Positions 7,862 through 14,313 of a DNA stretch of 17,893 nt are shown here, in pieces. Source of the stretch: Candidatus Omnitrophota bacterium (GTDB lineage Bacteria; Omnitrophota; Gorgyraeia; Zapsychrales; Zapsychraceae); the NCBI GenBank assembly GCA_018399915.1, contig JAGYNW010000017.1, positions 1 to 17,893 of the forward strand, given 5' to 3'. A program made the translations under genes and the position numbers. Within the stretch, counting starts at the first letter, position 1; each line of letters starts with the position of its first letter. Below the pieces are notes generated by a model, which was not told the origin of the DNA, made no database searches, and saw only the letters and a program-made list of their open reading frames with translations.

Positions 7862-9265
7862 TTAATAAAGACTGTGGACAACGGTGGGGGTCACCGTGAT
7901 GATAAGCTCTGTATCCAATACCGTTGTTTTTTCATAACTGAACAAATTCCCTAACAACGGTACATCCCCCAGCATAGGCACTTTATAAAGGTTCTTCTTA
8001 TCTTCCTGGTTCAATAATCCACCTAAAACAAAAGACTTTCTGTCTTCCACCCGTACAAAAGCCGTAGCTGCCCGCTTTTTGACCCAGGGGAATTGATCAT
8101 CAGCCCCGCGCCAGGAATGGATATAACTCACTTCGGGATTGACTTTAAGCACAACAAAGTCATCCTCGATAATGGAAGGGGTGATGTTGAGACGGATCCC
8201 GGGTTCTTCAAAACGCACCTCAGTGGTGACAACGCCTCCAGATGTTGTTGTGATGGTGTAAGGGATACGGTCACCGACAAAGATCTCAGCCGGATTATCA
8301 TTCAGGGTAGTAATCCTGGGGTTGGAAAGCACCTTGGCCTTATTCTGACTTTCCAGCATCTTGATTATCGATTGCAGCTGTATTGGACTCCTTTGAAAGG
8401 AATGCATCTTTAACAAATTCTCTGCCTTGCCTTCCGTACCTTCGAATTCCATGGGCCTCAAAGACTCCTGATAAGACAGAGTCAGGCTGTCCGACCAATC
8501 AATACCCAGTTCTTCCAGGGAATCTTTGTTCATTTCCACGATCTTGGCCTCTAAAAGGACTTGCGGTTGCGGGATATCGATTAAATCAATGACCTCCTGC
8601 ACCTTGACGATCCTTTCCGGGATGCCCTGAACAATAACACTGTTGATCTCTTCACTGCTGCTGACTGTGTCAACCATATCCTCGATCATGTCCGCGGCAT
8701 CTTGGGCCTTGATATTCCGCAATTTGATAACGCGTGACACCACATTCTCCTGACGGATCTTGTCTTTTGCCGTCACATACAAAGAACCGCCGATCTTCTT
8801 AAAACCCAAGTCATAGGCGTTCCCGATCAAAATAAAGGCCTCATCAATATTGACCTGTTTCAAATGCAGATCGATCTGAAAATTCTTGAAATCCGGATCG
8901 ACCATAACATTAATGCCGCCGGCTTTGCCTATAGTCATAAAAAGATCGCTCAATCTAACCTCATCGAAATCAAGATCCAGTTTTTTATCCTGCAGATCCG
9001 GAGCCAAAAGGCTGTTAATGATCTCCTCTTCGGTATTGGTTGTGGCCTCGAAGTCAACTTCAACCTCATCGATCCGTTTGGGCGGAAGTTCTATTTCCTT
9101 GGCTTCCCGGTAGGCTTTATCAATGATCAACTCATCACTGACCTCCTCGGTTCTTTGGTCCCGCAGATCTCCGTAAAAATCCTCAAAGGCCTGCGCTACG
9201 CCTGCATGAAAGACCAGACACAATAAAGAAACAAACAGCATCAGCCGCTTCTTATAAGTTTTCAT
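7862..9265 (-). CDS. pilQ: Compact secretin (PilQ/GspD family)
   Basis: Outer-membrane multimeric channel through which the pilus exits. A signal peptide (MKTYKKRLMLFVSLLCLVFHAGVAQA) is followed by an acidic linker, an STN/N0-like domain (about residues 85-160), one N1-type secretin_N domain (about 165-225) and the C-terminal secretin barrel. The barrel shows SNPRITTLND, VGDRIPY, FVLGGLLNQED and the signature VPMLGDVPLLGNLF. It is 467 aa, short for PilQ (often 550-700) because AMIN and extra N domains are missing. The reading frame extends to a GTG at 9274, but that GTG lies within AGGTGA, which serves as a good Shine-Dalgarno for the ATG at 9265, so 9265 is chosen. It overlaps the pilP end by 14 bp, implying coupled translation. 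Secretin identity is firm; the pilus role is from context. Confidence 0.94.
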   Translation of the reverse strand: MKTYKKRLMLFVSLLCLVFHAGVAQAFEDFYGDLRDQRTEEVSDELIIDKAYREAKEIELPPKRIDEVEVDFEATTNTEEEIINSLLAPDLQDKKLDLDFDEVRLSDLFMTIGKAGGINVMVDPDFKNFQIDLHLKQVNIDEAFILIGNAYDLGFKKIGGSLYVTAKDKIRQENVVSRVIKLRNIKAQDAADMIEDMVDTVSSSEEINSVIVQGIPERIVKVQEVIDLIDIPQPQVLLEAKIVEMNKDSLEELGIDWSDSLTLSYQESLRPMEFEGTEGKAENLLKMHSFQRSPIQLQSIIKMLESQNKAKVLSNPRITTLNDNPAEIFVGDRIPYTITTTSGGVVTTEVRFEEPGIRLNITPSIIEDDFVVLKVNPEVSYIHSWRGADDQFPWVKKRAATAFVRVEDRKSFVLGGLLNQEDKKNLYKVPMLGDVPLLGNLFSYEKTTVLDTELIITVTPTVVHSLY

Positions 9266-9749
9266 TATCTTCACCTCTCTTTATTTTATAAGTTTTCTCA
9301 CCTTTGGTAAAAACGATATAGTCTTCCTTAATATCTGTCAGCACATAGGTCCCCACCTTTTCTCCGACATTGAAAGCGCCTTTGGCCTCGCTTGTCCGCA
9401 ATAAGGCCGAATAATGCTCCCCGAATTTGACTACTCCGAGAAAATGCACATCAGTCAAAAAAGTGTCATCCGGAATTTCTTGTCCATTGAGAGTGGTTTT
9501 GCGTTCTTTGGTAATCAATGGCTTAAAGGGATCCCTTTGGACCTTCAGAATCTTGGGCTTGGGCCTGATGATCAATTTGGCCAACTCGGTGGACTGCACC
9601 TCCGGAACCAATTCCTGGCTTATTTCCTCCTGGTCTGCTTGAGGCCGCCTTTTGCGGATACCATAGACCTCCATCAACCAGTCACACCCCGCCAGAGGGA
9701 GAACCAGGATCAGAAAAAAGATAATGTAATAAAAATGTTTTTTTGTCAT
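9252..9749 (-). CDS. pilP: PilP-like pilot/alignment lipoprotein
   Basis: 165-aa lipoprotein. The signal ends in the lipobox LPLAGC with acylated C22. A flexible, charged linker follows (residues 23-70), then the PilP hallmark RDPFKPL at 72-78. The C-terminal beta-domain FLGVVKFGEHYSALLRT...GEKVGTYVLTDI..YIVF matches the PilP/GspC HR-like domain that binds the secretin N0 domain. In T4P it links the PilN/PilO inner-membrane complex to the secretin in the periplasm. Its start overlaps the pilO stop by 4 bp (ATGA) and its end overlaps the secretin start. Sequence conservation of PilP is low, so the call relies on the lipobox, the RDPF motif and gene order together, which are convincing. Confidence 0.88.
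   Translation of the reverse strand: MTKKHFYYIIFFLILVLPLAGCDWLMEVYGIRKRRPQADQEEISQELVPEVQSTELAKLIIRPKPKILKVQRDPFKPLITKERKTTLNGQEIPDDTFLTDVHFLGVVKFGEHYSALLRTSEAKGAFNVGEKVGTYVLTDIKEDYIVFTKGEKTYKIKRGEDNENL
9271..9276 (-). promoter_or_regulatory. Ribosome binding site deciding the secretin start
   Basis: AGGTGA on the minus strand, five bases before the ATG at 9265. The alternative in-frame GTG at 9274 lies inside this motif, so the ATG is preferred. Confidence 0.6.
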
Positions 9750-10390
9750 CGTTGTTTCAATTCTTGAAGACTCGTCAGACTATAGATCTTGACCGTAAAA
9801 CGGCAATCCAGCAGCGGATATTCCCGCAAATTCGAGATCTGAATATCGATAATGCTGACCAATTGTTGATATTTTTGGAGATCCCCTAAAAATCTCATAA
9901 TGGAATCAAAGGTTCCCTTGACCTGAACCAATGTGGACATCGAGGCCAAAGTAAGGATATTATCGATCTCCAGCTCTTTTCTTTGCGCCGCGGTCAACTT
10001 GTCATTATCCCGGTTCCGGATAGGCTGACGGGAACGGGATTGCGCGATACGGGAGGCCACATCCACCCTTAAAAACCGCTGCGACTTCATATCCACAACA
10101 TTGATCCGGTCTTTTTTCGCTAATTTGGATATTTCATCCAAAAAAGCAGGCACATCCCTTTCATCAAACAAATAATTGGCGAATTCCTCCTTTTCCCGCT
10201 CATACATATCGATCTCATCTTTGGTCCTCTCAATATCCTCTTTGAGATTGAACAAACTCTTTTTTTCCAGACTCAGTTCCTGCTCCAGCTCAATATAAGA
10301 TATATACTGCCAAAGGGCCAAGCCATTCAAGCCGACTGCGAAAATAAGGCAAAAAACCAGGGCGCCAATTTTTATGTTCTTTGTTGTCAT
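9746..10390 (-). CDS. pilO: PilO-like inner-membrane alignment protein
   Basis: 214-aa bitopic protein with a short cytoplasmic tail, one membrane helix (about residues 8-30), a charged coiled coil (about 33-72, rich in Glu/Lys) and a periplasmic ferredoxin-like domain (about 80-210) containing FLDEISKLAKKDRINVVDM and FLGDLQKYQQLVSI, as in PilO. PilO pairs with PilN and contacts PilP in the periplasm. It overlaps pilMN by 4 bp (ATGA) and pilP by 4 bp, so translation of the three is coupled. The central segment near 105-130 is Arg-rich and unusually basic; the reason is unknown. The call is supported by topology and position. Confidence 0.9.
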   Translation of the reverse strand: MTTKNIKIGALVFCLIFAVGLNGLALWQYISYIELEQELSLEKKSLFNLKEDIERTKDEIDMYEREKEEFANYLFDERDVPAFLDEISKLAKKDRINVVDMKSQRFLRVDVASRIAQSRSRQPIRNRDNDKLTAAQRKELEIDNILTLASMSTLVQVKGTFDSIMRFLGDLQKYQQLVSIIDIQISNLREYPLLDCRFTVKIYSLTSLQELKQR

Positions 10391-11925
10391 TTTGGCTCTT
10401 CTTCTTGTGTTTTTTCTTCGGCATCGATCTCATCAACAGTCATTTGCCTTAACTGTGCTAAGATGCCGAAACCAAAGATCTTCTTGTCTTCAACGATCTT
10501 TTCGGTCAGATAATCAAACCGACTGTCAGTCAATAAATCGGAATCATCAATTTTCCGGATCATCTCAGAAACCGCCTCAATATTCAAAGATTGGCCTCTA
10601 AAAGTGACGTTGCCATCCTCTTTCAAATTAAAGGAGATCAAGGAAAGATCTTTAGGCATCTTCTCGGCAACAACGCCCAGCACATCGGTCCAATAGACCC
10701 GGTTGATCACTTTCAAATAAGTGGCCTGGTCCAAAAGCCCTTGACGTATGGTCAAATATTCATCCCTTTTCAAGTATAATTCCCTTGTCGCGTTTTTCAA
10801 ATCATCTTTTTCCCATTGAACATTCTTTATGGCGTCTTTGGCCCTAACCTTTTTCCTATGCAGCCCGAAACATAACCGGCCGATAAAAAACCCGCTGATA
10901 AGAATAAAAATCGCACTCAGAAAAACCGCCTGATAAATACATTTTTTCAGATGGAAATCTTTAAAAAAATGGTCTGGAGAAAAATGTTCACGCTGCTTTT
11001 TATGTTCGGCCAAAATACTGTAGGCAGGCAGTAAAAATAAGGGATTATCCAAAGGCTCTGCTTGTTTAGCCTCTTCTTCCTTATCCAACTCTTTTACCTC
11101 CAGATAATCCTTAAGGTCCATGGCAATGACCTTTTGATCAAGATATTTCTGAATTTCTTCCGGAATATCCGAAGAAACGCTTTTATCCCAGATCAGAAGC
11201 AAATCCTCGATCTTCTCCTCCTTATGCTCATTCAGATAGGCTTTCAGTACCCGCTGGATTTCTCCGGCAAAGACTGATACGTTCTTATCGTTTACCGCAT
11301 TATTCACTATCAGATGATTAGAACCGGACGTTGTTTTATAAAAAAGCTTGTATTTATTTTTATGGTAAATAATCAAATGACTGAGCATATCATTTATTAC
11401 CAGAAAGGCCTGATTCGGCTTGAAAGGCAAGGAAGAATTAATCACCTGAGGTAAATTCAAGGGGGTGATATCAAAATGCAAAAAAGGGATCTTGGTTTTT
11501 TGAACTTCATTAAGGATATAAAGCAGCAATCTTTTATTGATGGCCGCAAAGATCACATTGTATTTATCTTTTGTGATCTCAAACTTCTGGGAAATATAAT
11601 CAAAGGAATTTTCCGAGAAGGTGGGGATTTTTTCGATCTCCGAAACAATGACCTCTTCAAACTCATCAGCCTTCATCGGAGGCAGAACAAGTTCGCGCGC
11701 GAGCACATCTACCCGGGACAAACTGATAAAAATCTTTTGAGGAGAGATATTCTCGCGCTTGAGAATATTTGAGACCATATGGGTAATGGCCCCTTCAGCA
11801 GTAGGATCCACCCTGAATATAAACGAACCTGCCTTTTCCAGGGATAATTTCTTTCCCTTACGGGTAAGAAAAACATACCTCAATTTGATAGAGGTTAACT
11901 CTATTCCTAAATATCCTTTGCCCAT
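10387..11925 (-). CDS. pilMN: PilM-PilN fusion protein (GspL-like)
   Basis: 512-aa fusion. Residues 1-about 310 are a cytoplasmic actin-like PilM region, including LPPMKADEFEEVIVSEIEK (about 81-99) typical of PilM. A membrane helix spans about 331-354, then a coiled coil and a PilN periplasmic domain (about 400-490: RVYWTDVLGVVAEKMPKDLSLISF). In most T4P systems PilM and PilN are separate proteins joined by a short PilN tail; T2SS GspL carries both parts in one chain, as here. The actin phosphate loops look degenerate: LGIELTSIKLRYV replaces the usual GIDxGxxxxK, and FLVINDMLSHLII replaces the second DIG-type loop, so ATP binding is doubtful. Start ATG at 11925 lies behind a TTGACA/TATTTT promoter; it heads the pilMN-pilO-pilP-pilQ block. 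An internal frameshift is unlikely because the frame is continuous through the junction. Confidence 0.9.
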   Translation of the reverse strand: MGKGYLGIELTSIKLRYVFLTRKGKKLSLEKAGSFIFRVDPTAEGAITHMVSNILKRENISPQKIFISLSRVDVLARELVLPPMKADEFEEVIVSEIEKIPTFSENSFDYISQKFEITKDKYNVIFAAINKRLLLYILNEVQKTKIPFLHFDITPLNLPQVINSSLPFKPNQAFLVINDMLSHLIIYHKNKYKLFYKTTSGSNHLIVNNAVNDKNVSVFAGEIQRVLKAYLNEHKEEKIEDLLLIWDKSVSSDIPEEIQKYLDQKVIAMDLKDYLEVKELDKEEEAKQAEPLDNPLFLLPAYSILAEHKKQREHFSPDHFFKDFHLKKCIYQAVFLSAIFILISGFFIGRLCFGLHRKKVRAKDAIKNVQWEKDDLKNATRELYLKRDEYLTIRQGLLDQATYLKVINRVYWTDVLGVVAEKMPKDLSLISFNLKEDGNVTFRGQSLNIEAVSEMIRKIDDSDLLTDSRFDYLTEKIVEDKKIFGFGILAQLRQMTVDEIDAEEKTQEEEPK

Positions 11926-12004
11926 GAATAGTCTCTTTTTATCATCCTATCGACAATAAAAAGAATTCTCCCCCTTCTTTTTACTTAAACAGGTGTTTCT
12001 ATTA

Positions 12005-12032
12005 AAAATAACCTGAAATGGCCTATTGTCAA
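12005..12032 (-). promoter_or_regulatory. Candidate sigma70 promoter for the pilMN-pilO-pilP-pilQ block
   Basis: TTGACA at 12032-12027 and TATTTT at 12010-12005, with 16-bp spacing, about 80 bp upstream of the pilMN ATG. The -35 is a perfect consensus match; the -10 matches 4 of 6. Lies just downstream of a perfect inverted repeat. Confidence 0.55.
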
Positions 12033-12036
12033 GACG

Positions 12037-12079
12037 GCTTAAAGATCTCAATAAAAAGTTTTAACTGCGATCTTTAAGC
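12037..12079. repeat. Perfect 11-bp inverted repeat with 21-nt loop
   Basis: Arms at 12037-12047 and 12069-12079 (GCTTAAAGATC / GATCTTTAAGC) flank a 21-nt A/T-rich loop. It lies 5 bp upstream of the pilMN -35 box and downstream of the pilins, so it could protect pilin mRNA 3' ends or bind a regulator. No T-run follows on the pilin-sense strand. Confidence 0.6.
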
Positions 12080-12082
12080 GTA

Positions 12083-12101
12083 CTTTCCTTAATTAAGAAA
12101 G
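12083..12101. repeat. Small hairpin after the pilin gene
   Basis: An imperfect inverted repeat with CTTTC/GAAAG arms, about 7 bp of stem including one G-T pair, 26 bp past the stop of the second pilin. No T-tract follows, so its role as a terminator is weak; it may add 3' stability to an abundant pilin message. Confidence 0.4.
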
Positions 12102-12126
12102 GCACAAATAGTTTTATCTGAAAAGC

Positions 12127-12498
12127 TTATTCATGATCAATTCCCCTTGGCGGCCATGACGCAAAATGCGTGGTCTTGGTCACGATCGTGGGGACCACAG
12201 CATCAGCTGCCCCGACAATAGCATAATCAACTGTAAATGGACAAACCGGAACCGTTTCCAAAAATGGCCCGGTACCTCCGTTTAACTTTGCCATGGTATC
12301 ACATTGGGTCGCGTCCATAACCGTCACATAACAAAGTTGAATCGACGCGTCTATCGAACGCAAATTTGATGTGCATTCACGTTCATTGGCCTCTTCGATC
12401 GCCCTCAGGGTGTTCGGCAGGATTAACCCGACGATCACCCCGATGACGACCAAAACGACCAATAACTCCACTAAAGTAAAACCTCTTTTTAACAACAT
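12127..12498 (-). CDS. pilA: Small type IV pilin, copy 1 (downstream)
   Basis: 123-aa prepilin. Leader MLLKRG is followed by FTLVELLVVLVV, with mature Glu5. The amphipathic helix and the run IEEANERECTS are the same as in the neighbouring pilin. The globular part is only about 75 residues with four Cys (42, 56, 66, 86), probably two disulfides, and a CPF..DY motif like other small pilins. It ends in WPPRGIDHE, shared with its neighbour. AGGTGG lies directly before the ATG with almost no spacing; the next codon is TTG, so the true start might be TTG at 12495, a change of one residue. Downstream partner of the second pilin, with a 36-bp gap. Probable fibre subunit; which copy is the major one is unknown. 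Confidence 0.9.
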   Translation of the reverse strand: MLLKRGFTLVELLVVLVVIGVIVGLILPNTLRAIEEANERECTSNLRSIDASIQLCYVTVMDATQCDTMAKLNGGTGPFLETVPVCPFTVDYAIVGAADAVVPTIVTKTTHFASWPPRGIDHE

Positions 12499-12534
12499 CC
12501 ACCTAAGAATTGCATAGTTACATATGAGCCCAAA

Positions 12535-12894
12535 TTACTCATGATCAATCCCTCTGGGTGGCCAGGTCGCAAAGTGATCGTCTGTCTCAACCCTTGCCAC
12601 CTCATCCTCTGACCCGCCGCCATCTAGAGTGTAATCAACACCAAACGGACACGTCGGTTCATCATCTATAAAACCATCTGACTCAAGATCTGCAATAGCA
12701 GCACAATCTGTAGCATCCCTTGTCGTTGTATAACACAACTGTATCGCCGTATTAATAGCTCTGATGCTTGAGGTGCATTCTCTTTCATTGGCCTCTTCGA
12801 TCGCCCTCAGGGTATTGGGTAAGATCAATCCCACGATAACCCCGATAACAACCAAAACAACCAACAGCTCGACTAAAGTAAAACCTTTTTTCAT
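12535..12894 (-). CDS. pilA: Small type IV pilin, copy 2 (upstream)
   Basis: 119-aa prepilin with leader MKKG and mature FTLVELLVVLVV (Glu5). A strong AGGAGGGG Shine-Dalgarno lies just upstream of the ATG, the best in the window, consistent with an abundant subunit. Cys at 40, 54, 64 and 82 match the four of the neighbour. The loop at 90-105 is acidic (DGGGSEDE), a possible metal-binding turn, and is not kept in the neighbour. The C-terminus WPPRGIDHE is identical. It is the first gene after the candidate promoter at 12964-12991. The two pilins clearly derive from a duplication. Family assignment is certain; the major-fibre role is inferred. Confidence 0.92.
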   Translation of the reverse strand: MKKGFTLVELLVVLVVIGVIVGLILPNTLRAIEEANERECTSSIRAINTAIQLCYTTTRDATDCAAIADLESDGFIDDEPTCPFGVDYTLDGGGSEDEVARVETDDHFATWPPRGIDHE

Positions 12895-12963
12895 TTTCCC
12901 CTCCTGTTGTGGTTAATTTTTTCCCGTTGTAATTTATATCAATATCGTAACCGATTTACTTCA

Positions 12964-12991
12964 AGTGTACCACAATCACCTTCCTTATCAA
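12964..12991 (-). promoter_or_regulatory. Candidate promoter for the pilin pair
   Basis: TTGATA at 12991-12986 and TACACT at 12969-12964, 16 bp apart, about 70 bp upstream of the pilin ATG. The match is moderate. Pilin genes in some bacteria use sigma54, but no GG-N10-GC pattern was noticed here. Confidence 0.4.
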
Positions 12992-13005
12992 CGCACACAT
13001 CTTTT

Positions 13006-13027
13006 AAAAAAGAAAACGCTTGCTTTC
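13006..13027 (-). terminator. Possible weak intrinsic terminator after pilC
   Basis: On the minus strand an A/T-rich hairpin (GAAAGC-AAGC-GTTTTC, 13027-13012, six pairs including one G-U) is followed by six T (13011-13006). It lies 80 bp beyond the pilC stop. The stem is weak, so termination may be partial and pilBC transcripts may run into the pilin genes. Confidence 0.35.
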
Positions 13028-13106
13028 AACTGACAAATATTGACAATCTTTTTTAAGTATAGGTTAGCTTTTACACAAGAACAAGATATTTTCACGTTTT
13101 TTTTAT

Positions 13107-14312
13107 TTACGACTTCATCATTTCCTGCCATATGGTCATAATAGGCAAATAAATGGCCAACAGCGTCAAGATAACGATCCCGCCGACCACAAGGATCAAA
13201 GCCGGCTCTAAAAGAGTCAGAAACTTGTTCATTTCCATATCCACTTCATCATCAAAATGCTTGGTTACTTTTTCCAGGATCTTGACCATCATACCGCTGG
13301 ATTCCCCGATCCCGATCATCTCAGTCAACAATACCGGAAAATCCCTGATCTTCTTAAACGAATGATAAAGCGAGTTTCCCTCTTCAATATCTTTTTTGAC
13401 TTTACCCAGGTCACTGATCAGCTTCCGGTTATTCGTGGTCGTATTGGCAACATCAATACTTTCCAGGACCGGTACCCCGGCGCCCAAAAGAATGGTCAGC
13501 GAACGAACCAGCTGGCTCAAAGACAAAATCGTTAAAATATGGCCGAAATAAGGGATCTTCAAAATGGTCTTGTCGATCCAATACGCGACCTTATCCATCC
13601 TTTTTAAATAGAGAAACAGAACCACGGCGCCGACCGTAAAAGAGACTAGCCCGAACATAAACACCGGGGATTTCATTTTATTGGAAATATCCAGGATAAC
13701 ACGCGTAATCATCGGCAACTCAACATCCATGCGCATTAACACTTTCTCAAAACGCGGGACCACAAAGGAAAATAAAAAGAAAATGATAACAACCGCGAAA
13801 ATGATAACAACCACCGGATACATAGTAACCTTTTTAACACGGGCGACCATCTGCGCGCGGTATTCCAGGTATTCCGATAGCCGGTTCAGCACATGAACCA
13901 AAGCCCCGCTTTTCTCACCGACCTTGATCAAGGCCCTGTAAACAGATGGAAAGATCCGGGGAAAAGAATCGAGGCTGCTGGACATATCGCTGCCCTCTTC
14001 CAGGCTTGTGCGGACCTGGCTGATCACGATCTGTACGGTCTGGTCCTCGCTTTGCCGCCATAAAATATTCATGGCCGCCAGGATCGGGATACCGGCCTCC
14101 ATCAGGGACGTCAAGCGGTGCGTGAACATCAGCACTTCCTGGAACTTGACCGTACGCTTGAAAATCTTCTTCTTGTTGCAGGGTTTCGCGGAAACAAAAT
14201 AATAATTATAACTGCTGATCTTTTTCTTGGCTTCTTTTTTATCCCGGGCATCAATGATCCCGTACAGGTTTCTGCCCATTTCATCTTTGACTTGATACAG
14301 GAACGATATCAT
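13107..14312 (-). CDS. pilC: PilC/GspF inner-membrane platform protein
   Basis: 401-aa polytopic membrane protein with two homologous GspF domains (about residues 60-185 and 262-390), each with the pattern LTSLMEAGIPIL / LTILLGAGVPVL and GEKSGAL / GESSGMM. Three membrane segments are visible: about 165-190, 218-238 and 368-393. PilC couples the cytoplasmic ATPase to pilin insertion at the base. It starts one base after the pilB stop, with GAGGA five bases upstream lying inside the end of pilB, so the two genes form an operon with coupled translation. Length and motif layout match the family (about 400 aa). No oddities seen. Confidence 0.96.
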   Translation of the reverse strand: MISFLYQVKDEMGRNLYGIIDARDKKEAKKKISSYNYYFVSAKPCNKKKIFKRTVKFQEVLMFTHRLTSLMEAGIPILAAMNILWRQSEDQTVQIVISQVRTSLEEGSDMSSSLDSFPRIFPSVYRALIKVGEKSGALVHVLNRLSEYLEYRAQMVARVKKVTMYPVVVIIFAVVIIFFLFSFVVPRFEKVLMRMDVELPMITRVILDISNKMKSPVFMFGLVSFTVGAVVLFLYLKRMDKVAYWIDKTILKIPYFGHILTILSLSQLVRSLTILLGAGVPVLESIDVANTTTNNRKLISDLGKVKKDIEEGNSLYHSFKKIRDFPVLLTEMIGIGESSGMMVKILEKVTKHFDDEVDMEMNKFLTLLEPALILVVGGIVILTLLAIYLPIMTIWQEMMKS

Positions 14313-14313
14313 A

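Noticed and set aside
1469..12894. Pure type II secretion system rather than a pilus
   Set aside because: The PilP-type lipoprotein, PilO, two small pilins with T4P-like order and PilX-like N-terminus favour T4P, although the PilMN fusion and I-J-K order have T2SS character. A secretion role is not excluded.
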